Below the pieces are notes generated by a model. The model was not told the DNA's origin. It did no database searches and worked only from the letters and a program-made list of their open reading frames with translations. A stretch of 64,000 nucleotides of DNA, taken from Desulfonatronum thiodismutans (GTDB lineage Bacteria; Desulfobacterota; Desulfovibrionia; Desulfovibrionales; Desulfonatronaceae). Positions 28,506 through 38,469 of the stretch are shown one piece after another. A program made the position numbers and the translations under genes. Location: positions 118,195 through 182,194 of the forward strand of contig NZ_JPIK01000021.1 of NCBI RefSeq assembly GCF_000717475.1, given 5' to 3'. How positions within the stretch are numbered: the stretch's first letter is position 1; every line of letters starts with the position of its first letter.

Positions 28506-29390
28506 ATGCGGCCCGTTTCTTCTTGGAAAATCAAGGATAGTCGTTGGATCGGTCTAGCCGATCCGGTGATCATGGGGGTGGTGAACTGCACCCCGGACTC
28601 GTTTTATGACGGAGGGCGGCACGTCGAGCCGGACTCCGCCCTTCGTCATGGTCTGTTGCTGGCTTCTCAGGGCGCGTTGATCCTGGACGTGGGCGGTGAG
28701 TCCACTCGCCCCGGTTCTCGTCCCGTGGGCGTTCAACAGGAGTTGGAGCGAGTGCTGCCCGTGGTTCGCGGACTGTCGGCGGCGTCTCTGGAGGCTGAAT
28801 CTTCCGTTGCTTCTTCGATAGTTTCCATCGACACGACCAAGTCCGCCGTGGCGGCCCGGTGCCTTCAGGACGGGGCGTCCATCGTCAACGACGTTTCCGG
28901 TTGTCGGTTCGACCCGGAACTTATGGACGTCCTGGGCCAGTTCAAGCCCGGCTACGTGCTGATGCACGCCCAAGGCAGCCCGGAGAGCATGCAGCAAGAT
29001 CCCCGGTACGACGACATCGTGGACGAAGTGCGTCTCTTTTTCGAGCAGCGGATGGAAGCCTTGGGGCGTTCCGGGCTGCCGGAAGAGCATGTGGTCCTCG
29101 ATCCCGGTATCGGATTCGGCAAGCGGCTGGAGCACAATTTGGAATTGCTGCGCAACATCGAAGTGTTTCAGGAACTGGGCCGCCCGATTCTGGTTGGGGT
29201 TTCCAACAAGTCGCTCTGGAAGGATCTTTTGGGTCTGGAACTGGAGGAGCGAGGGACGGTCACCCAGGTGGCAGCGGCCTTGCTCGCGGCTCGGGGCGTG
29301 CGGATCCATCGGATGCACGACGTGCGAGCCACGGCGCGAACATTGCGGGTTGAAAAGGCCCTGCGCGTCGGGGGAGGTCCGGCATGCTAG
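28506..29390 (+). CDS. folP: Dihydropteroate synthase
   Basis: 294 residues, TIM-barrel enzyme of folate synthesis joining p-aminobenzoate to the pterin pyrophosphate. Signatures are MGVVNCTPDSFYDGG near the N-terminus, LDVGGESTRPGS, and DPGIGFGKRLEHN. The start at 28506 is the first ATG of the frame and lacks a strong ribosome-binding site. It overlaps cdaA by 7 bp. The FtsH-FolP order is conserved in many bacteria and is kept here. Confidence 0.94.
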   Translation: MRPVSSWKIKDSRWIGLADPVIMGVVNCTPDSFYDGGRHVEPDSALRHGLLLASQGALILDVGGESTRPGSRPVGVQQELERVLPVVRGLSAASLEAESSVASSIVSIDTTKSAVAARCLQDGASIVNDVSGCRFDPELMDVLGQFKPGYVLMHAQGSPESMQQDPRYDDIVDEVRLFFEQRMEALGRSGLPEEHVVLDPGIGFGKRLEHNLELLRNIEVFQELGRPILVGVSNKSLWKDLLGLELEERGTVTQVAAALLAARGVRIHRMHDVRATARTLRVEKALRVGGGPAC

Positions 29391-30139
29391 AGACGCCGTT
29401 CAGCATTCCGATCAGCATTCGGGACCTGGTGGACATCGGTCTGGTGACCTTTGCCTTTTACCGGCTGATTCTGCTGATCAAGGGGACGCGGGCCGTTTCG
29501 GTGATCTACGGCCTGGTCCTGATCCTGGTTATCTTCTACCTGTCCGACGAGTTCGGCTTGTTCACCCTGAACTGGTTGCTGGCCAATTTTCTCGGCTCGC
29601 TCTTCCTGGTGATTATCATTTTCTTCCAGCAGGACATCCGCAAGGCCCTTTCCGAACTGGGGGCCGGAAGCCTGTGGCGGCGGCGCAAGGTTTCGGACAG
29701 GCTGGTGAACGAAGTCGTTTTTTCGGCCCTGAACATGGCCAAGTCGCGCATCGGAGCACTGATCGTCCTTGAGCGGAGCATTCCCCTGGGGGACATCATT
29801 GCCCGGGGTGTGGAGATCAAGGCCGACTTGAGCCGGGAATTGCTGGTGACCATCTTTTATCCGAACACTCCGTTACACGACGGCGCCGTGGTGGTCCGGG
29901 GGGGGCGAATCGAGGCCGCGGGCTGCATTCTGCCGTTGTCCTCAGGCGTGGATCACTCCGCGAAGCTCGGGACCCGGCACCGGGCCGCCATCGGGGTCAG
30001 CGAGGAAACCGACGCCGTGGCCCTGGTGGTCTCCGAGGAGCGCGGCATCATCTCCATTGCTCAGGGCGGCCGGTTGACTGAAGACCTGAATGAAGCCCAA
30101 CTCAAGGACGTGCTGCGCGAAGTTCTGGAGCATTCATGA
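29384..30139 (+). CDS. cdaA: Diadenylate cyclase (c-di-AMP synthase, CdaA type)
   Basis: 251 residues. Three hydrophobic segments in the first 90 residues anchor the protein, then a DAC domain with the catalytic DGA at 166-168 (LHDGAVVVRGGRI) and RHR at 198-200 (GTRHRAAIG). It makes cyclic di-AMP from two ATP, a messenger tied to potassium, osmotic and cell-wall homeostasis. ATG 29384 has GGGGGAGG upstream. It overlaps folP by 7 bp and the YbbR gene by 4 bp. CdaA-CdaR(YbbR)-GlmM is the classic operon of Firmicutes and is also found in deltaproteobacteria. Confidence 0.94.
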   Translation: MLETPFSIPISIRDLVDIGLVTFAFYRLILLIKGTRAVSVIYGLVLILVIFYLSDEFGLFTLNWLLANFLGSLFLVIIIFFQQDIRKALSELGAGSLWRRRKVSDRLVNEVVFSALNMAKSRIGALIVLERSIPLGDIIARGVEIKADLSRELLVTIFYPNTPLHDGAVVVRGGRIEAAGCILPLSSGVDHSAKLGTRHRAAIGVSEETDAVALVVSEERGIISIAQGGRLTEDLNEAQLKDVLREVLEHS

Positions 30140-31077
30140 TACCACGCGCCAATTGGCAATATCTGGTCCTGGCCTTTGCTCTGGCCGTGTTCTCCTGGTA
30201 TCTCGTCTCAGGGCGGGAAAAGGTGGACGCCTGGATTCAGGTGCCCGTGGAAATGGTCAATATGCCGCAAGGATACGTCGTGCGGCAGGGCATGGTCAAC
30301 CGGATCGAGGTCCGGGTCCGCGGGCCGCGCCCCATGGTCCGGACCATCGACATGCGCAATGCCTATTACCCGTTGGATCTGGCGAATCTGCAAGCCGGCG
30401 TTAACCTGCTTGACTTCGAGACCCGCAATTTGAACTTGTCCCGGGCCATCGAAGTGGTGGAAATCGTACCTTCCCGGGCGGAATTGCTTGTGGATCGATT
30501 GATGACCAAAATTGTTCCCGTGGCCAAGAACGTCGTGGTCGAACTGGATGACGACTTCGAGTTGCGCGGATATGCGCTGAGACCGCCGGAAGTGACGCTT
30601 CGTGGGCCCCAGGAGATGGTGGAGCCCGTGGACGTGTTGGAAACGCAGCCCGTCAAGGTGGAGAGCGGCCGCCCTGGGCAAGTAGAAACGACCGTTGGAT
30701 TGGTCTTGCCCGCGGAAGTGGAGGCCAGCCCCAGCCGGGTGCTGGTGCAGCTTGATTTTGGCGAGAAGCGGACTGAATTGTCCCTGGATCGAGAAATCCA
30801 GGCCACGCGGCCTTCGGGCATGGTCATGAAGCTGGAGCCGGCCTTGATCCGCCTGACGCTCTCCGTTCCGGTATCCCTGGCCCGCGATCCTGGGATTGAG
30901 AATCAGGTCCGGGTGGTGGCCGCGCCTCTGGGAGAGTTGCCCGTTGGTGAGCATGAGGTGGGATACCGGGTTGAATTGCCTGCCGGAGTGACGTTGACGC
31001 AGAGTGAGCCGGAACGGATCCGGGTGGCTCTTGAGCTTGAAGAAGCCGGTCCTTCCGTTGAAGCCGCCGGTGACTGA
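30136..31077 (+). CDS. YbbR-domain protein, CdaR-like regulator of CdaA
   Basis: 313 residues. One N-terminal membrane helix (about 8-26) is followed by extracytoplasmic YbbR repeats; the first is visible at [14 protein letters not shown] and further repeats are beta-rich with [14 protein letters not shown]. In Firmicutes the corresponding protein CdaR binds CdaA and modulates its activity. Its position, overlapping cdaA by 4 bp and preceding glmM, supports the same role. The C-terminal tail is acidic. Confidence 0.88.
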   Translation: MIPRANWQYLVLAFALAVFSWYLVSGREKVDAWIQVPVEMVNMPQGYVVRQGMVNRIEVRVRGPRPMVRTIDMRNAYYPLDLANLQAGVNLLDFETRNLNLSRAIEVVEIVPSRAELLVDRLMTKIVPVAKNVVVELDDDFELRGYALRPPEVTLRGPQEMVEPVDVLETQPVKVESGRPGQVETTVGLVLPAEVEASPSRVLVQLDFGEKRTELSLDREIQATRPSGMVMKLEPALIRLTLSVPVSLARDPGIENQVRVVAAPLGELPVGEHEVGYRVELPAGVTLTQSEPERIRVALELEEAGPSVEAAGD

Positions 31078-31124
31078 TTGAACCAATAAAAAGCAGACAT
31101 ACGAGCGATAGAGCGAGGTGCCCA

Positions 31125-32477
31125 ATGCGAAAAGGTCTTTTTGGAACGGACGGTATGCGCGGCCAGGTGAACATTTTTCCCATGCTTCCGGAGATCGCCT
31201 TGCGGCTGGGGTTGGCCGTTGGTCAAATGATGCGCAACGGTTCGCGGCGACACCGGGTGGTGATCGGCAAGGATACGCGCTTGTCGGGGTACGTGTTCGA
31301 GACGGCCCTGACTTCCGGATTTTGCGCGGCGGGCATGGACGTCTATCTGGTTGGCCCCATGCCCACCCCGGCCATTTCTTTTCTGACTCGCAACATGCGC
31401 GCCGACGTCGGAGTCGTGATTTCCGCTTCGCACAATCCGTTCATGGATAACGGAATCAAGCTGTTCGACAATCTGGGATTCAAGTTGGCCGATGCCATGG
31501 AAGACAGGATTTCGGAGTTGATTCTCTCTCCGGATACGGATTGGGAGTATCCACAGCCGGAAAACGTGGGCAAAGCCGCCCGGATTCAGGACAGTCTGGG
31601 ACGGTATCTGGTGTTTTTGAAAAACACCATCCCTTCAACCATGACCTTCGACGGGGTGAAGGTTGTCTTGGACTGCGCCAACGGCGCGACGTACAAGGTC
31701 GCCCCCTTGCTGTTCGAGGAACTGGGGGCCAAGGTGGAGGAAATCGGCACGGAGCCCGACGGACTGAACATCAACCGCAAGTGCGGTTCCCTCTATCCGG
31801 AACTCATGGCGCATCGCGTCCTGGAATCCGGGGCGGACATCGGTCTGGCCCTGGACGGCGACGGAGACCGGCTGATCGTCACGGACGAGCAAGGGACCGT
31901 GCTGGACGGCGACCAGATCATGGCCATCTGCGCCCAGGACATGATGCAGGACGGCACGTTGCCCGGCAACACCCTTGTGGCCACGGTGATGAGCAACATG
32001 TCTCTGGAACTGTTCATGCGGGACCATGGCGGCAGACTGTTGCGCACGCCCGTGGGCGATCGCTACGTGGTGGAGGCCATGCGCCGCGAAGGTGCGGTGT
32101 TCGGCGGTGAGCAGTCCGGCCATTTGATCTTTCTGAACCATTGCACCACGGGGGACGGTATCCTGGCCGCCCTGCAGCTGATGCGGATCATGCAGGAAAA
32201 GGGCAAGCCGCTGTCCGAACTGGCGGGGCAGTTGAAGCCGTTTCCCCAGGTGCTGATCAATGTACACGTGGAGCGCAAGATCCCCTTCGAACAATCCCCG
32301 GAAGTGGCCAAGGCCGTGGCCATGGCAGAGGAAAAGCTCGGGACCAGGGGGCGCGTGCTGCTGCGTTACTCCGGCACCGAACCGGTGGCACGGGTCATGG
32401 TGGAAGGCGAGGATTCCGTCCTGGTTCAACGGCTTGCCGATGAACTGGTGGACGTCTTGCAAACGTCTTTGCGATAG
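31125..32477 (+). CDS. glmM: Phosphoglucosamine mutase
   Basis: 450 residues. It converts glucosamine-6-phosphate to glucosamine-1-phosphate for peptidoglycan and lipopolysaccharide. The phosphoserine loop ISASHNPF has Ser102 as in E. coli GlmM. The metal loop [10 protein letters not shown] and the sugar-binding [10 protein letters not shown] and RYSGTEP are also intact. The N-terminal LFGTDGMRG is typical. In Firmicutes GlmM inhibits CdaA, so co-location with cdaA may be functional. It is 47 bp after the YbbR gene. Confidence 0.96.
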   Translation: MRKGLFGTDGMRGQVNIFPMLPEIALRLGLAVGQMMRNGSRRHRVVIGKDTRLSGYVFETALTSGFCAAGMDVYLVGPMPTPAISFLTRNMRADVGVVISASHNPFMDNGIKLFDNLGFKLADAMEDRISELILSPDTDWEYPQPENVGKAARIQDSLGRYLVFLKNTIPSTMTFDGVKVVLDCANGATYKVAPLLFEELGAKVEEIGTEPDGLNINRKCGSLYPELMAHRVLESGADIGLALDGDGDRLIVTDEQGTVLDGDQIMAICAQDMMQDGTLPGNTLVATVMSNMSLELFMRDHGGRLLRTPVGDRYVVEAMRREGAVFGGEQSGHLIFLNHCTTGDGILAALQLMRIMQEKGKPLSELAGQLKPFPQVLINVHVERKIPFEQSPEVAKAVAMAEEKLGTRGRVLLRYSGTEPVARVMVEGEDSVLVQRLADELVDVLQTSLR

Positions 32478-32715
32478 ACTGTTTGTTCGAATGGGTTTAA
32501 ACTTAAGTCGATTGTCGGAGGCAAAGCTACCGACAAAAAATTCCAACGGCTTGCTTTTTTTGACGCTTTGCCTTCCAGATGTTGCTGTAACCCATTTGAA
32601 TGCTGGAAATATTAGATAGTTTCGAGTTTTTCGCATCAATGCCGGGCGTGTCCCTCAGTGGCGTTTTCACCAGAGATATCCGCCGGCATTGATCCAAACG
32701 AAGGAGATTGTTCCG

Positions 32716-33588
32716 ATGCAGATCAGAAAAGTCGTCATTCCCGTGGCTGGTTGGGGAACCAGGTCGTTGCCGGCAACCAAGAACATTCCCAAGGAAATGC
32801 TTCCGGTATTCAAAAAACCGGCCGTGCAGCACATCGTTGAGGAAGCCATGTATTCCGGGCTGACGGACGTGGTTTTCGTGAACAATTCCAATAAGAAAAT
32901 CATTGAGGACCATTTCGACTACAACTGGGCCTTGGAGGATCTGCTGCAACGCACCGGGAAAACGGCGCTTTTGGAAGAAGTTCGTGCCGTGGCCGAGATG
33001 GTCAACATCATATCCGTGCGCCAGAAAAAGCAATTGGGGCTGGGACACGCCGTGCTTTGCGCCAAGGAGGTCATCAAGCAGGAGCCCTTCGCCCTGATGC
33101 TCGGGGATGATCTGATTTTCAACATGGAGCCGGGCATTAAGCAGTTGATGGACGTGGCCCTGTCCGAAAACATGTCCGTAGTCGGCGTGATCGAGGTCGG
33201 CGCGGACAAGGTGAGCAGCTACGGCATCATCCATGGAGAGGAGTTTGCTCCCGGAGTCTACCGGGTCCGCTCCATGGTGGAGAAGCCGGCTCCGGCTCAG
33301 GCGCCTTCCCGAATGGCGGTGGTCGGACGCTACGTGCTCATGCCGGAAATATTCGAGCACCTCGAAGGGGCTGAGCCGGGTCACGGCGGGGAAATTCAGA
33401 TCACGGACGCTCTGCTGAAACTGGCTCAGAAGAACCGCCTCCTGGCAGTGAAGATGCGCGGGATGCGATTCGACGTGGGCGACTGGAGCGACTATCTCAC
33501 GGCTAACATCTACTTTGCCCTGCAGGACGAGACTTTGCGCGACGAGTTGGTGGGCAAGTTGAAGAATTTGCTTCCTTTCAATAGTTGA
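32716..33588 (+). CDS. galU: UTP-glucose-1-phosphate uridylyltransferase
   Basis: 290 residues of the GalU nucleotidyltransferase family: glucose-1-phosphate plus UTP gives UDP-glucose. The N-terminal loop here reads VIPVAGWGTRSLPATKNIPKEMLP, and the usual G-x-G-T-R motif is present as AGWGTR. LMLGDDLIF and VEKPAP-type motifs follow. ATG 32716 has AAGGAG upstream and gives the standard start; an earlier in-frame ATG at 32689 adds nine residues. UDP-glucose also feeds the trehalose synthase of this window. A stem-loop terminator follows. Confidence 0.94.
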   Translation: MQIRKVVIPVAGWGTRSLPATKNIPKEMLPVFKKPAVQHIVEEAMYSGLTDVVFVNNSNKKIIEDHFDYNWALEDLLQRTGKTALLEEVRAVAEMVNIISVRQKKQLGLGHAVLCAKEVIKQEPFALMLGDDLIFNMEPGIKQLMDVALSENMSVVGVIEVGADKVSSYGIIHGEEFAPGVYRVRSMVEKPAPAQAPSRMAVVGRYVLMPEIFEHLEGAEPGHGGEIQITDALLKLAQKNRLLAVKMRGMRFDVGDWSDYLTANIYFALQDETLRDELVGKLKNLLPFNS

Positions 33589-33623
33589 TCGCGGCGGACT
33601 CGATTTTCATTCCCCCGGTTTTT

Positions 33624-33659
33624 CGAGCCGGCTGCACCATGTGGCGTGCGGTCGGCTCG
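33624..33659 (+). terminator. Stem-loop downstream of galU
   Basis: CGAGCCG pairs with CGGCTCG, and the stem continues through GCTGCAC with two or three G-T wobbles to about 14 bp, with an 8-nt loop. It is followed by TTGCGTTTCTT, a weak T-tract. Intrinsic termination between galU and priA is likely. Confidence 0.55.
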
Positions 33660-33748
33660 TTGCGTTTCTTCCCCCGGACAATTCGACGGCAAAGGAGCCA
33701 TTTGGGGCTGATGGACACGTGTTTGGTTAATTTTGAGGGACAAGCGCC

Positions 33749-36346
33749 ATGAGTCAGGCTTGGAACGTCGCTCTGTGCAGCCCGCCTTACCGCGTCTTCA
33801 CCTATACGACGCCGGACTGCCTGCCACCATCGGCCTGGGCCTCCGGGCAACGCGTGATGGTCCCGGTGGGCAAAAGGACGCGGATGGGGGTGATCATGGA
33901 GCCTTCCGCGGTCGAAGACGGGGGGGGGCGGACCTTGAAGCCCATGATTTGGCCCCTGGACCAGGAACTGCTCCTGACGGACGCTGTTCTGGACTTGGTC
34001 CGGCATCTGGCCAGACGCCAGATGGTCCCGGAGGGGCTCGTCCTTTCCAGCATCCTGCCCAAGGCCCTGCGTTCCGGGCAACCACGGTTCAGGCTGGTGG
34101 ACGGGCCCACGACACGGCGATGGACCTTGGAGGAAATGAGCCGTCTTCCCCCTGAGGCGGCGGCGCGGCTCGGGCAGGCGTGGATGGAAGGCCGGCTCTG
34201 TCTGGAGCAAAACCAGCGCAAGGGGGACGACGAGGTCCTCTATACCTTGCTGCGCGATCCTCCCTGGGGCCTGCGTCCCAGGGCCAAACGGCAACAAGCC
34301 GTTCTGGAACACCTGTTCGCCCACGGCAGCGCTTCCTTGGTTGGTATCGCCCAGGGCGTGGCCCTTGTTCAGGATCAATCCCACGCCGCACACCATGAGT
34401 CGGAGAGCGCGCAGGCTCCGTGCGTCGGGGAAACGGACCGAAACCGGACTGACGAAGGCTCTTGTTTCGTGCGTGAGACGAAACAAGGTCTCAAGCGTGT
34501 TTTGACGGACTTGGTCAGCAAGGGGCTGATTCAGGCCGTGCCGGTTCTTTCCGCCCAAGAGGCTCACCGGCAGGCTGACGGGGCGGCCCGAGAGCTTCCA
34601 GATGCCCCACGCGGTTCCGAGCAATCTTGCCCAGGCATCCTTCCAGATGCCTCCTCGGGCAGCTCCCCCCTCGAAGGGTGTCCTCTCACCGACGAGCAGA
34701 CCGAGGCGCTCGGGGCTCTGGAAGCAGATCTGCGTCTGACCCTGGACCATGCACCAGAAGATGTCCGGAGTGCTCATGATTCCCCGAAGCAAGTTAAGGT
34801 TCGCTTAGTCCACGGCGTGACCGGCAGCGGCAAGACCTTGCTGTATCTGCGGTTGGCTCGGGCCGCCCTGGCCCAGGGGAGGAGCGTGCTGTTGCTGGCT
34901 CCGGAGGTGGCCTTGTCCGCCCAGTTATGGAATGAGGTGAATCGGTTCTTTCCCGGAACGGCTCGACACTGGTATCACGGTTCGCTTCCCGCCGGGGCCA
35001 GGCTGGGGGTGTTTCGCGCCCTGCGCCATCAGGCCACGCCCCAGATCGTTGTGGGTACTCGATCCGCGCTTTTTTTGCCTTTCGCCAACCTGGGGCTGAT
35101 CGTGATGGACGAGGAGCACGACGCCTCCTACAAACAGGACGAGGGCTTCACGTATCAGGCCAAGGAAGTGGCCTACTTCCGGATCAAGCAGCACGGCGGT
35201 CTGCTGCTGCTGGGGTCGGCCACGCCGGACATCAAGACCTATTACGCCGCGGACCAGAGCGAAATCAGCCGCGTCACGCTGCGTCATCGGGTAAGCCGCA
35301 AGCCGTTGCCCGAAATCCAACTCGTGGACATGCGCCCGGAATCGCGCTCCGCCCCGCTTTCCCAGGTCTGTCGATCCGAGTTGGAAGCCGTGCTGCAGCG
35401 CGGAGAGCAGGCTATGTTTCTGCTCAACCGCCGCGGCTTTGCCCCGCTGGTTTCCTGCCTGGACTGCAACACGGCCCCCAAGTGTCCGCGTTGCGAAGTG
35501 GGGCTGACCTATCACAAAGGGTGGGAACGCCTGCTGTGCCATTATTGCGGATTTGCCCAGCCTTTCCCTTTTGGCTGCGGCCAGTGCGGCGGGACCCGGT
35601 TCCTGCCCATGGGCGAGGGAACCGAGGGGCTGGAAGAGTACCTGGAAAACCTTGGGGCCTCTGGGCTGGGGATTGTTCGCCTGGACCGGGACAGCACCCG
35701 ACGCAAGGGCAGCCTGGACCAGATCCTCAAGGCCTTTGGACAGGGGCGAGCCCAGGTGATGGTCGGGACCCAGATGCTCAGCAAGGGCCATCATTTCCCA
35801 AACGTGACCTTGGTCGTGGCCGTGGACGGGGACGTGGGGCTGAACCTTCCGGACTACCGGGCCGCGGAAAAGACCTTTCAATTGCTGGTCCAATTGGCAG
35901 GGCGGGCCGGACGGGGTGATCGGCCGGGCCGGGTGCTGATTCAGACTCGCAATCCGGACCATCCCTGTTGGGAGCACATTCGGACCGGCGACTACGAGGG
36001 GTTTTTCGCCCAGGAGCTGGAGCGCCGCCGCAAATTCGCCTACCCGCCCTTCGTGAAGCTGGCAATGGTCCGGTTGAGCTATCCCCGTGAATGGGAGCAG
36101 GGCGCGGCCCTGGTGGCCACGGCCGGCGAACACCTGCGCCGGGAAGGAGCCCGTCTGGGCCTCCGGGTTCTCGGCCCGGCCCCGGCCCCTTTGGGTTTGC
36201 TTAATGGACGTAAACGCTTCCAGTGCCTGCTCAAGGCCATGTCCTGGCAAAACCTGCGTGAAGCCTTCACGGTCATGCGCACTGCTCTCCCGGCATCCTC
36301 CCCCCTGCGCGTAGCCTTGGACCTTGATCCGGTGAACATGCTGTAG
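33749..36346 (+). CDS. priA: Primosomal protein N' (PriA helicase)
   Basis: 865 residues. PriA restarts collapsed replication forks. The N-terminal 3'-DNA-binding domain is followed by Walker A GVTGSGKT at 356-363, the DEEH box at 454-457, a zinc-binding cluster beginning CLDCNTAPKCPRC and including CHYC and CGQC, and the C-terminal helicase lobe. The usual length is about 730; the excess lies in a hydrophilic linker at about 205-330. That linker is low in hydrophobics, which suggests a flexible insertion. The frame is intact. Confidence 0.93.
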   Translation: MSQAWNVALCSPPYRVFTYTTPDCLPPSAWASGQRVMVPVGKRTRMGVIMEPSAVEDGGGRTLKPMIWPLDQELLLTDAVLDLVRHLARRQMVPEGLVLSSILPKALRSGQPRFRLVDGPTTRRWTLEEMSRLPPEAAARLGQAWMEGRLCLEQNQRKGDDEVLYTLLRDPPWGLRPRAKRQQAVLEHLFAHGSASLVGIAQGVALVQDQSHAAHHESESAQAPCVGETDRNRTDEGSCFVRETKQGLKRVLTDLVSKGLIQAVPVLSAQEAHRQADGAARELPDAPRGSEQSCPGILPDASSGSSPLEGCPLTDEQTEALGALEADLRLTLDHAPEDVRSAHDSPKQVKVRLVHGVTGSGKTLLYLRLARAALAQGRSVLLLAPEVALSAQLWNEVNRFFPGTARHWYHGSLPAGARLGVFRALRHQATPQIVVGTRSALFLPFANLGLIVMDEEHDASYKQDEGFTYQAKEVAYFRIKQHGGLLLLGSATPDIKTYYAADQSEISRVTLRHRVSRKPLPEIQLVDMRPESRSAPLSQVCRSELEAVLQRGEQAMFLLNRRGFAPLVSCLDCNTAPKCPRCEVGLTYHKGWERLLCHYCGFAQPFPFGCGQCGGTRFLPMGEGTEGLEEYLENLGASGLGIVRLDRDSTRRKGSLDQILKAFGQGRAQVMVGTQMLSKGHHFPNVTLVVAVDGDVGLNLPDYRAAEKTFQLLVQLAGRAGRGDRPGRVLIQTRNPDHPCWEHIRTGDYEGFFAQELERRRKFAYPPFVKLAMVRLSYPREWEQGAALVATAGEHLRREGARLGLRVLGPAPAPLGLLNGRKRFQCLLKAMSWQNLREAFTVMRTALPASSPLRVALDLDPVNML

Positions 36347-36439
36347 TTTTTTTCAACCGTGGGACGTGCGTTACCGCCGTGGCATCTCAATGCGGCATAT
36401 GAAGCGGCAGAGTGCTGAATCGTACGTTCAGCGGGGTAA

Positions 36440-36468
36440 AGGACGGAGGAGACGCTCTCCTCCGTCCT
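36440..36468. terminator. Perfect 13-bp stem-loop between convergent genes
   Basis: AGGACGGAGGAGA and its complement flank a 3-nt CGC loop. On the minus strand the stem is followed by TTTACC, so it most likely ends the leftward transcript of the SnoaL-like gene, and it could also stop read-through from priA. Confidence 0.75.
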
Positions 36469-36480
36469 GATGGTTTCGCT

Positions 36481-36864
36481 TTACTTCTCGGGCATAGCCG
36501 AGGAGTGGTGCTCCACGATCAGCCAGTGGTCGCCGAACCACTGGTAGACGTAGGTGAACCGGGCGGCCACGGAGAAGGGTTCCTGGCCGTCGGGGCTGAA
36601 GGTGAAGGTGTACACGCCGGAGTTGATGGCAATGTCGCCGTAGACCCGGATGTTGCTTTCATTGATCACGCCGCTGGGCTTCTTGGCCAGGAAGTGGACG
36701 AAGTAGTCCCGGATTTCGGCGTGGTTGTGGCGGACCTGGTTGGACACCGTGGGCAGCAGGATGCCGTTGAAGGCGTACATGGCCACCACGTTGTCCGGGT
36801 TGCCGCTTTGCACGGCCTGATTCCACTTGTCGAACAGGGCGCTGATTTCTTCTTTGCACTTCAT
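36481..36864 (-). CDS. SnoaL/SgcJ-like (NTF2-fold) small protein
   Basis: 127 residues that fit the NTF2-like superfamily, close to DUF4440 and SgcJ/CaMKII-association domain proteins: ISALFDKWNQAVQSGNPDNV, a central YGDIAINSGVYTF strand and a C-terminal FTYVYQWFGDHWLIVEHHSS. No catalytic residues can be assigned. Start ATG at 36864 with GGAG upstream. It follows the first DASS permease in the same direction, across a strong hairpin, so it may be a lowly expressed last gene of that operon. Function unknown. Confidence 0.7.
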   Translation of the reverse strand: MKCKEEISALFDKWNQAVQSGNPDNVVAMYAFNGILLPTVSNQVRHNHAEIRDYFVHFLAKKPSGVINESNIRVYGDIAINSGVYTFTFSPDGQEPFSVAARFTYVYQWFGDHWLIVEHHSSAMPEK

Positions 36865-36892
36865 GTAGGGTTCTCCATTTTTTTATGGTTAG

Positions 36893-36921
36893 CCTCCCGG
36901 CCCGAAAAGCGGGCCGGGAGG
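36893..36921 (-). terminator. 12-bp perfect stem-loop after the first DASS permease
   Basis: CCTCCCGGCCCG pairs with CGGGCCGGGAGG around a 5-nt loop. It sits between the permease stop codon and the start of the SnoaL-like gene. On the minus strand it is not followed at once by a T-tract, so it may be an attenuator or RNA-stabilising structure as well as a terminator. Confidence 0.65.
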
Positions 36922-36946
36922 GTTGGGGTGATGTCGGTCAGCCGGA

Positions 36947-38413
36947 TCAATCCAGCAGGATCGGCATGCCCAGCAGCGGCCAGATCAACAGCACGGCCAA
37001 GCCTACCAGGCCCATGAGCATGATGGAGGCCGGGATGCCGTAGGCGAAGAATTCACCGCTGGTGAACTGCTTGGAATTGTAGGCAATGGCGTTGGGCGCC
37101 GCGCCCACCAGGAGCAGGAAGGGCATGCCCGCGGTGACCAGGCAGGCGAAAACAATGACTTCCGGAGCCACGCCCAGGTAGGGGGCGACAACCAGGGACA
37201 CCGGGATGGAGATGGCGATGGCGGCCACGTTCATGATGAAGTTGGTCATCAGCATGACGAAGAAGGCGATGGCCATGACGAAGACGAACCAATGCGCCTC
37301 GGTGAAGAAGCCCAGCCAATTGATGGCCAGCCATTCCGCGGCCCCGGTCTGCCAGAGGCAGAATCCCATGCTCATGGCCCCGGCGAAGAGCAGGATGATG
37401 TTCCATGGTACGTCTTCCAGGTCCTTGATGTCCAGGATTCGCAAGATGAAAAAGAGAATCGTGGAAACCAGGAGCACCGCGGCCTTGTTGAAGGGAGCCA
37501 GGGCTGGAATGAAGGATTGCAGGGACAGGAACAGGATCACGCCAAAGATGATCACGGACGCCAGGATCTCATTGCGGGTGATCGGTCCCATATCCGCGCT
37601 GAGCTGCCGGGCTTTGTCCCGCAGTCCGGGAATGACGGCCTTTTCCGGCTTGAGAAAGACCATGAAAAAGCCCCAGAGCAGGAAGACCATCAACCAGCCG
37701 ATGGGAAACATGTAGAAGGTCAATTCGAAAAAGGAGATGCTTTTTCCCGTGATTTCTTCGTAGAATCCCAGGGCCACGATGCCTCGGGCCGCGCCGAGCA
37801 GGGTGACGATGCTGCCCGCACCGGCCACGAAAGCCATGCCGATGAACAGCCCCTTGCCGAACTTGGTAGGCCGGTCGCCCTCGCCGTACAGGGCGTAGAT
37901 GGACAGCAGCAGCGGGTACATGGTGGCGGCCACCGCGGTGTGGGCCATGACGTGGGTCAGCAGGGCCGTGACCACGAAACAGCCGAGATAGATCATGGAC
38001 GTTCGCTCGCCCACGATAATCAGCATTTTGTAAGCCAGCCGTTTGGTGATGCCCACCTTGGTGAACACCGCGCCGATGATCAGGGAGCCGAAGATGAACA
38101 GGACCGATGGGTCCATGAAGTCCTTGAAGGCGTCCTGGGCAGGGCGGATGAAGAACAGGGCCTGGACCACGCCGATGGTCAGCCCGGTCACGCCGATGGG
38201 CAAGACCTCGAAGACCCACCAGGTCCCGGCCAGCAGGAACAAAGCCAAGGCGGCCTTGCCCTGCGGAGAGAGCACGAAGGCTTTGCCCATGGGGTCCACG
38301 GCGTCGGGCCAGGGTGGAGAGTAGTAGACCACTGTGAACAGAAACAGACCGAGAAAAAGAAAAAACAGCCGTCTGAAATCAATTTTGGATGGGGTTGCTT
38401 GTGCAGCGCTCAC
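36947..38413 (-). CDS. DASS/SLC13-family anion permease (copy 1)
   Basis: 488 residues with about twelve membrane segments, member of the divalent anion:Na+ symporter family that carries sulfate, dicarboxylates or related anions. The SLC13 pattern is seen in FGSLIIGAVFTKVGITKRLA and in LVTAGMPFLLLVGAAPNAIA. GTG at 38413 has AAGGAGG upstream. It is nearly identical in length to the second permease at 39893-41362 and highly similar along most of the sequence, including the start (ATPSKIDF/YKRL). It is the last gene of a pseudo-receiver, CBS, permease operon. Substrate unknown; sulfate or C4-dicarboxylate would fit a sulfidogenic anaerobe. Confidence 0.88.
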   Translation of the reverse strand: MSAAQATPSKIDFRRLFFLFLGLFLFTVVYYSPPWPDAVDPMGKAFVLSPQGKAALALFLLAGTWWVFEVLPIGVTGLTIGVVQALFFIRPAQDAFKDFMDPSVLFIFGSLIIGAVFTKVGITKRLAYKMLIIVGERTSMIYLGCFVVTALLTHVMAHTAVAATMYPLLLSIYALYGEGDRPTKFGKGLFIGMAFVAGAGSIVTLLGAARGIVALGFYEEITGKSISFFELTFYMFPIGWLMVFLLWGFFMVFLKPEKAVIPGLRDKARQLSADMGPITRNEILASVIIFGVILFLSLQSFIPALAPFNKAAVLLVSTILFFILRILDIKDLEDVPWNIILLFAGAMSMGFCLWQTGAAEWLAINWLGFFTEAHWFVFVMAIAFFVMLMTNFIMNVAAIAISIPVSLVVAPYLGVAPEVIVFACLVTAGMPFLLLVGAAPNAIAYNSKQFTSGEFFAYGIPASIMLMGLVGLAVLLIWPLLGMPILLD

Positions 38414-38469
38414 GCCTCGTCCTCCTTAAAGGTTTTCGGGGATTCTATTTTTGTGAAGGGTATGGTCGG

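Noticed and set aside
32513..32535. Terminator after glmM
   Set aside because: TGTCGG/CCGACA gives only a 6-bp stem with an 11-nt loop, followed by A rather than T on the plus strand.
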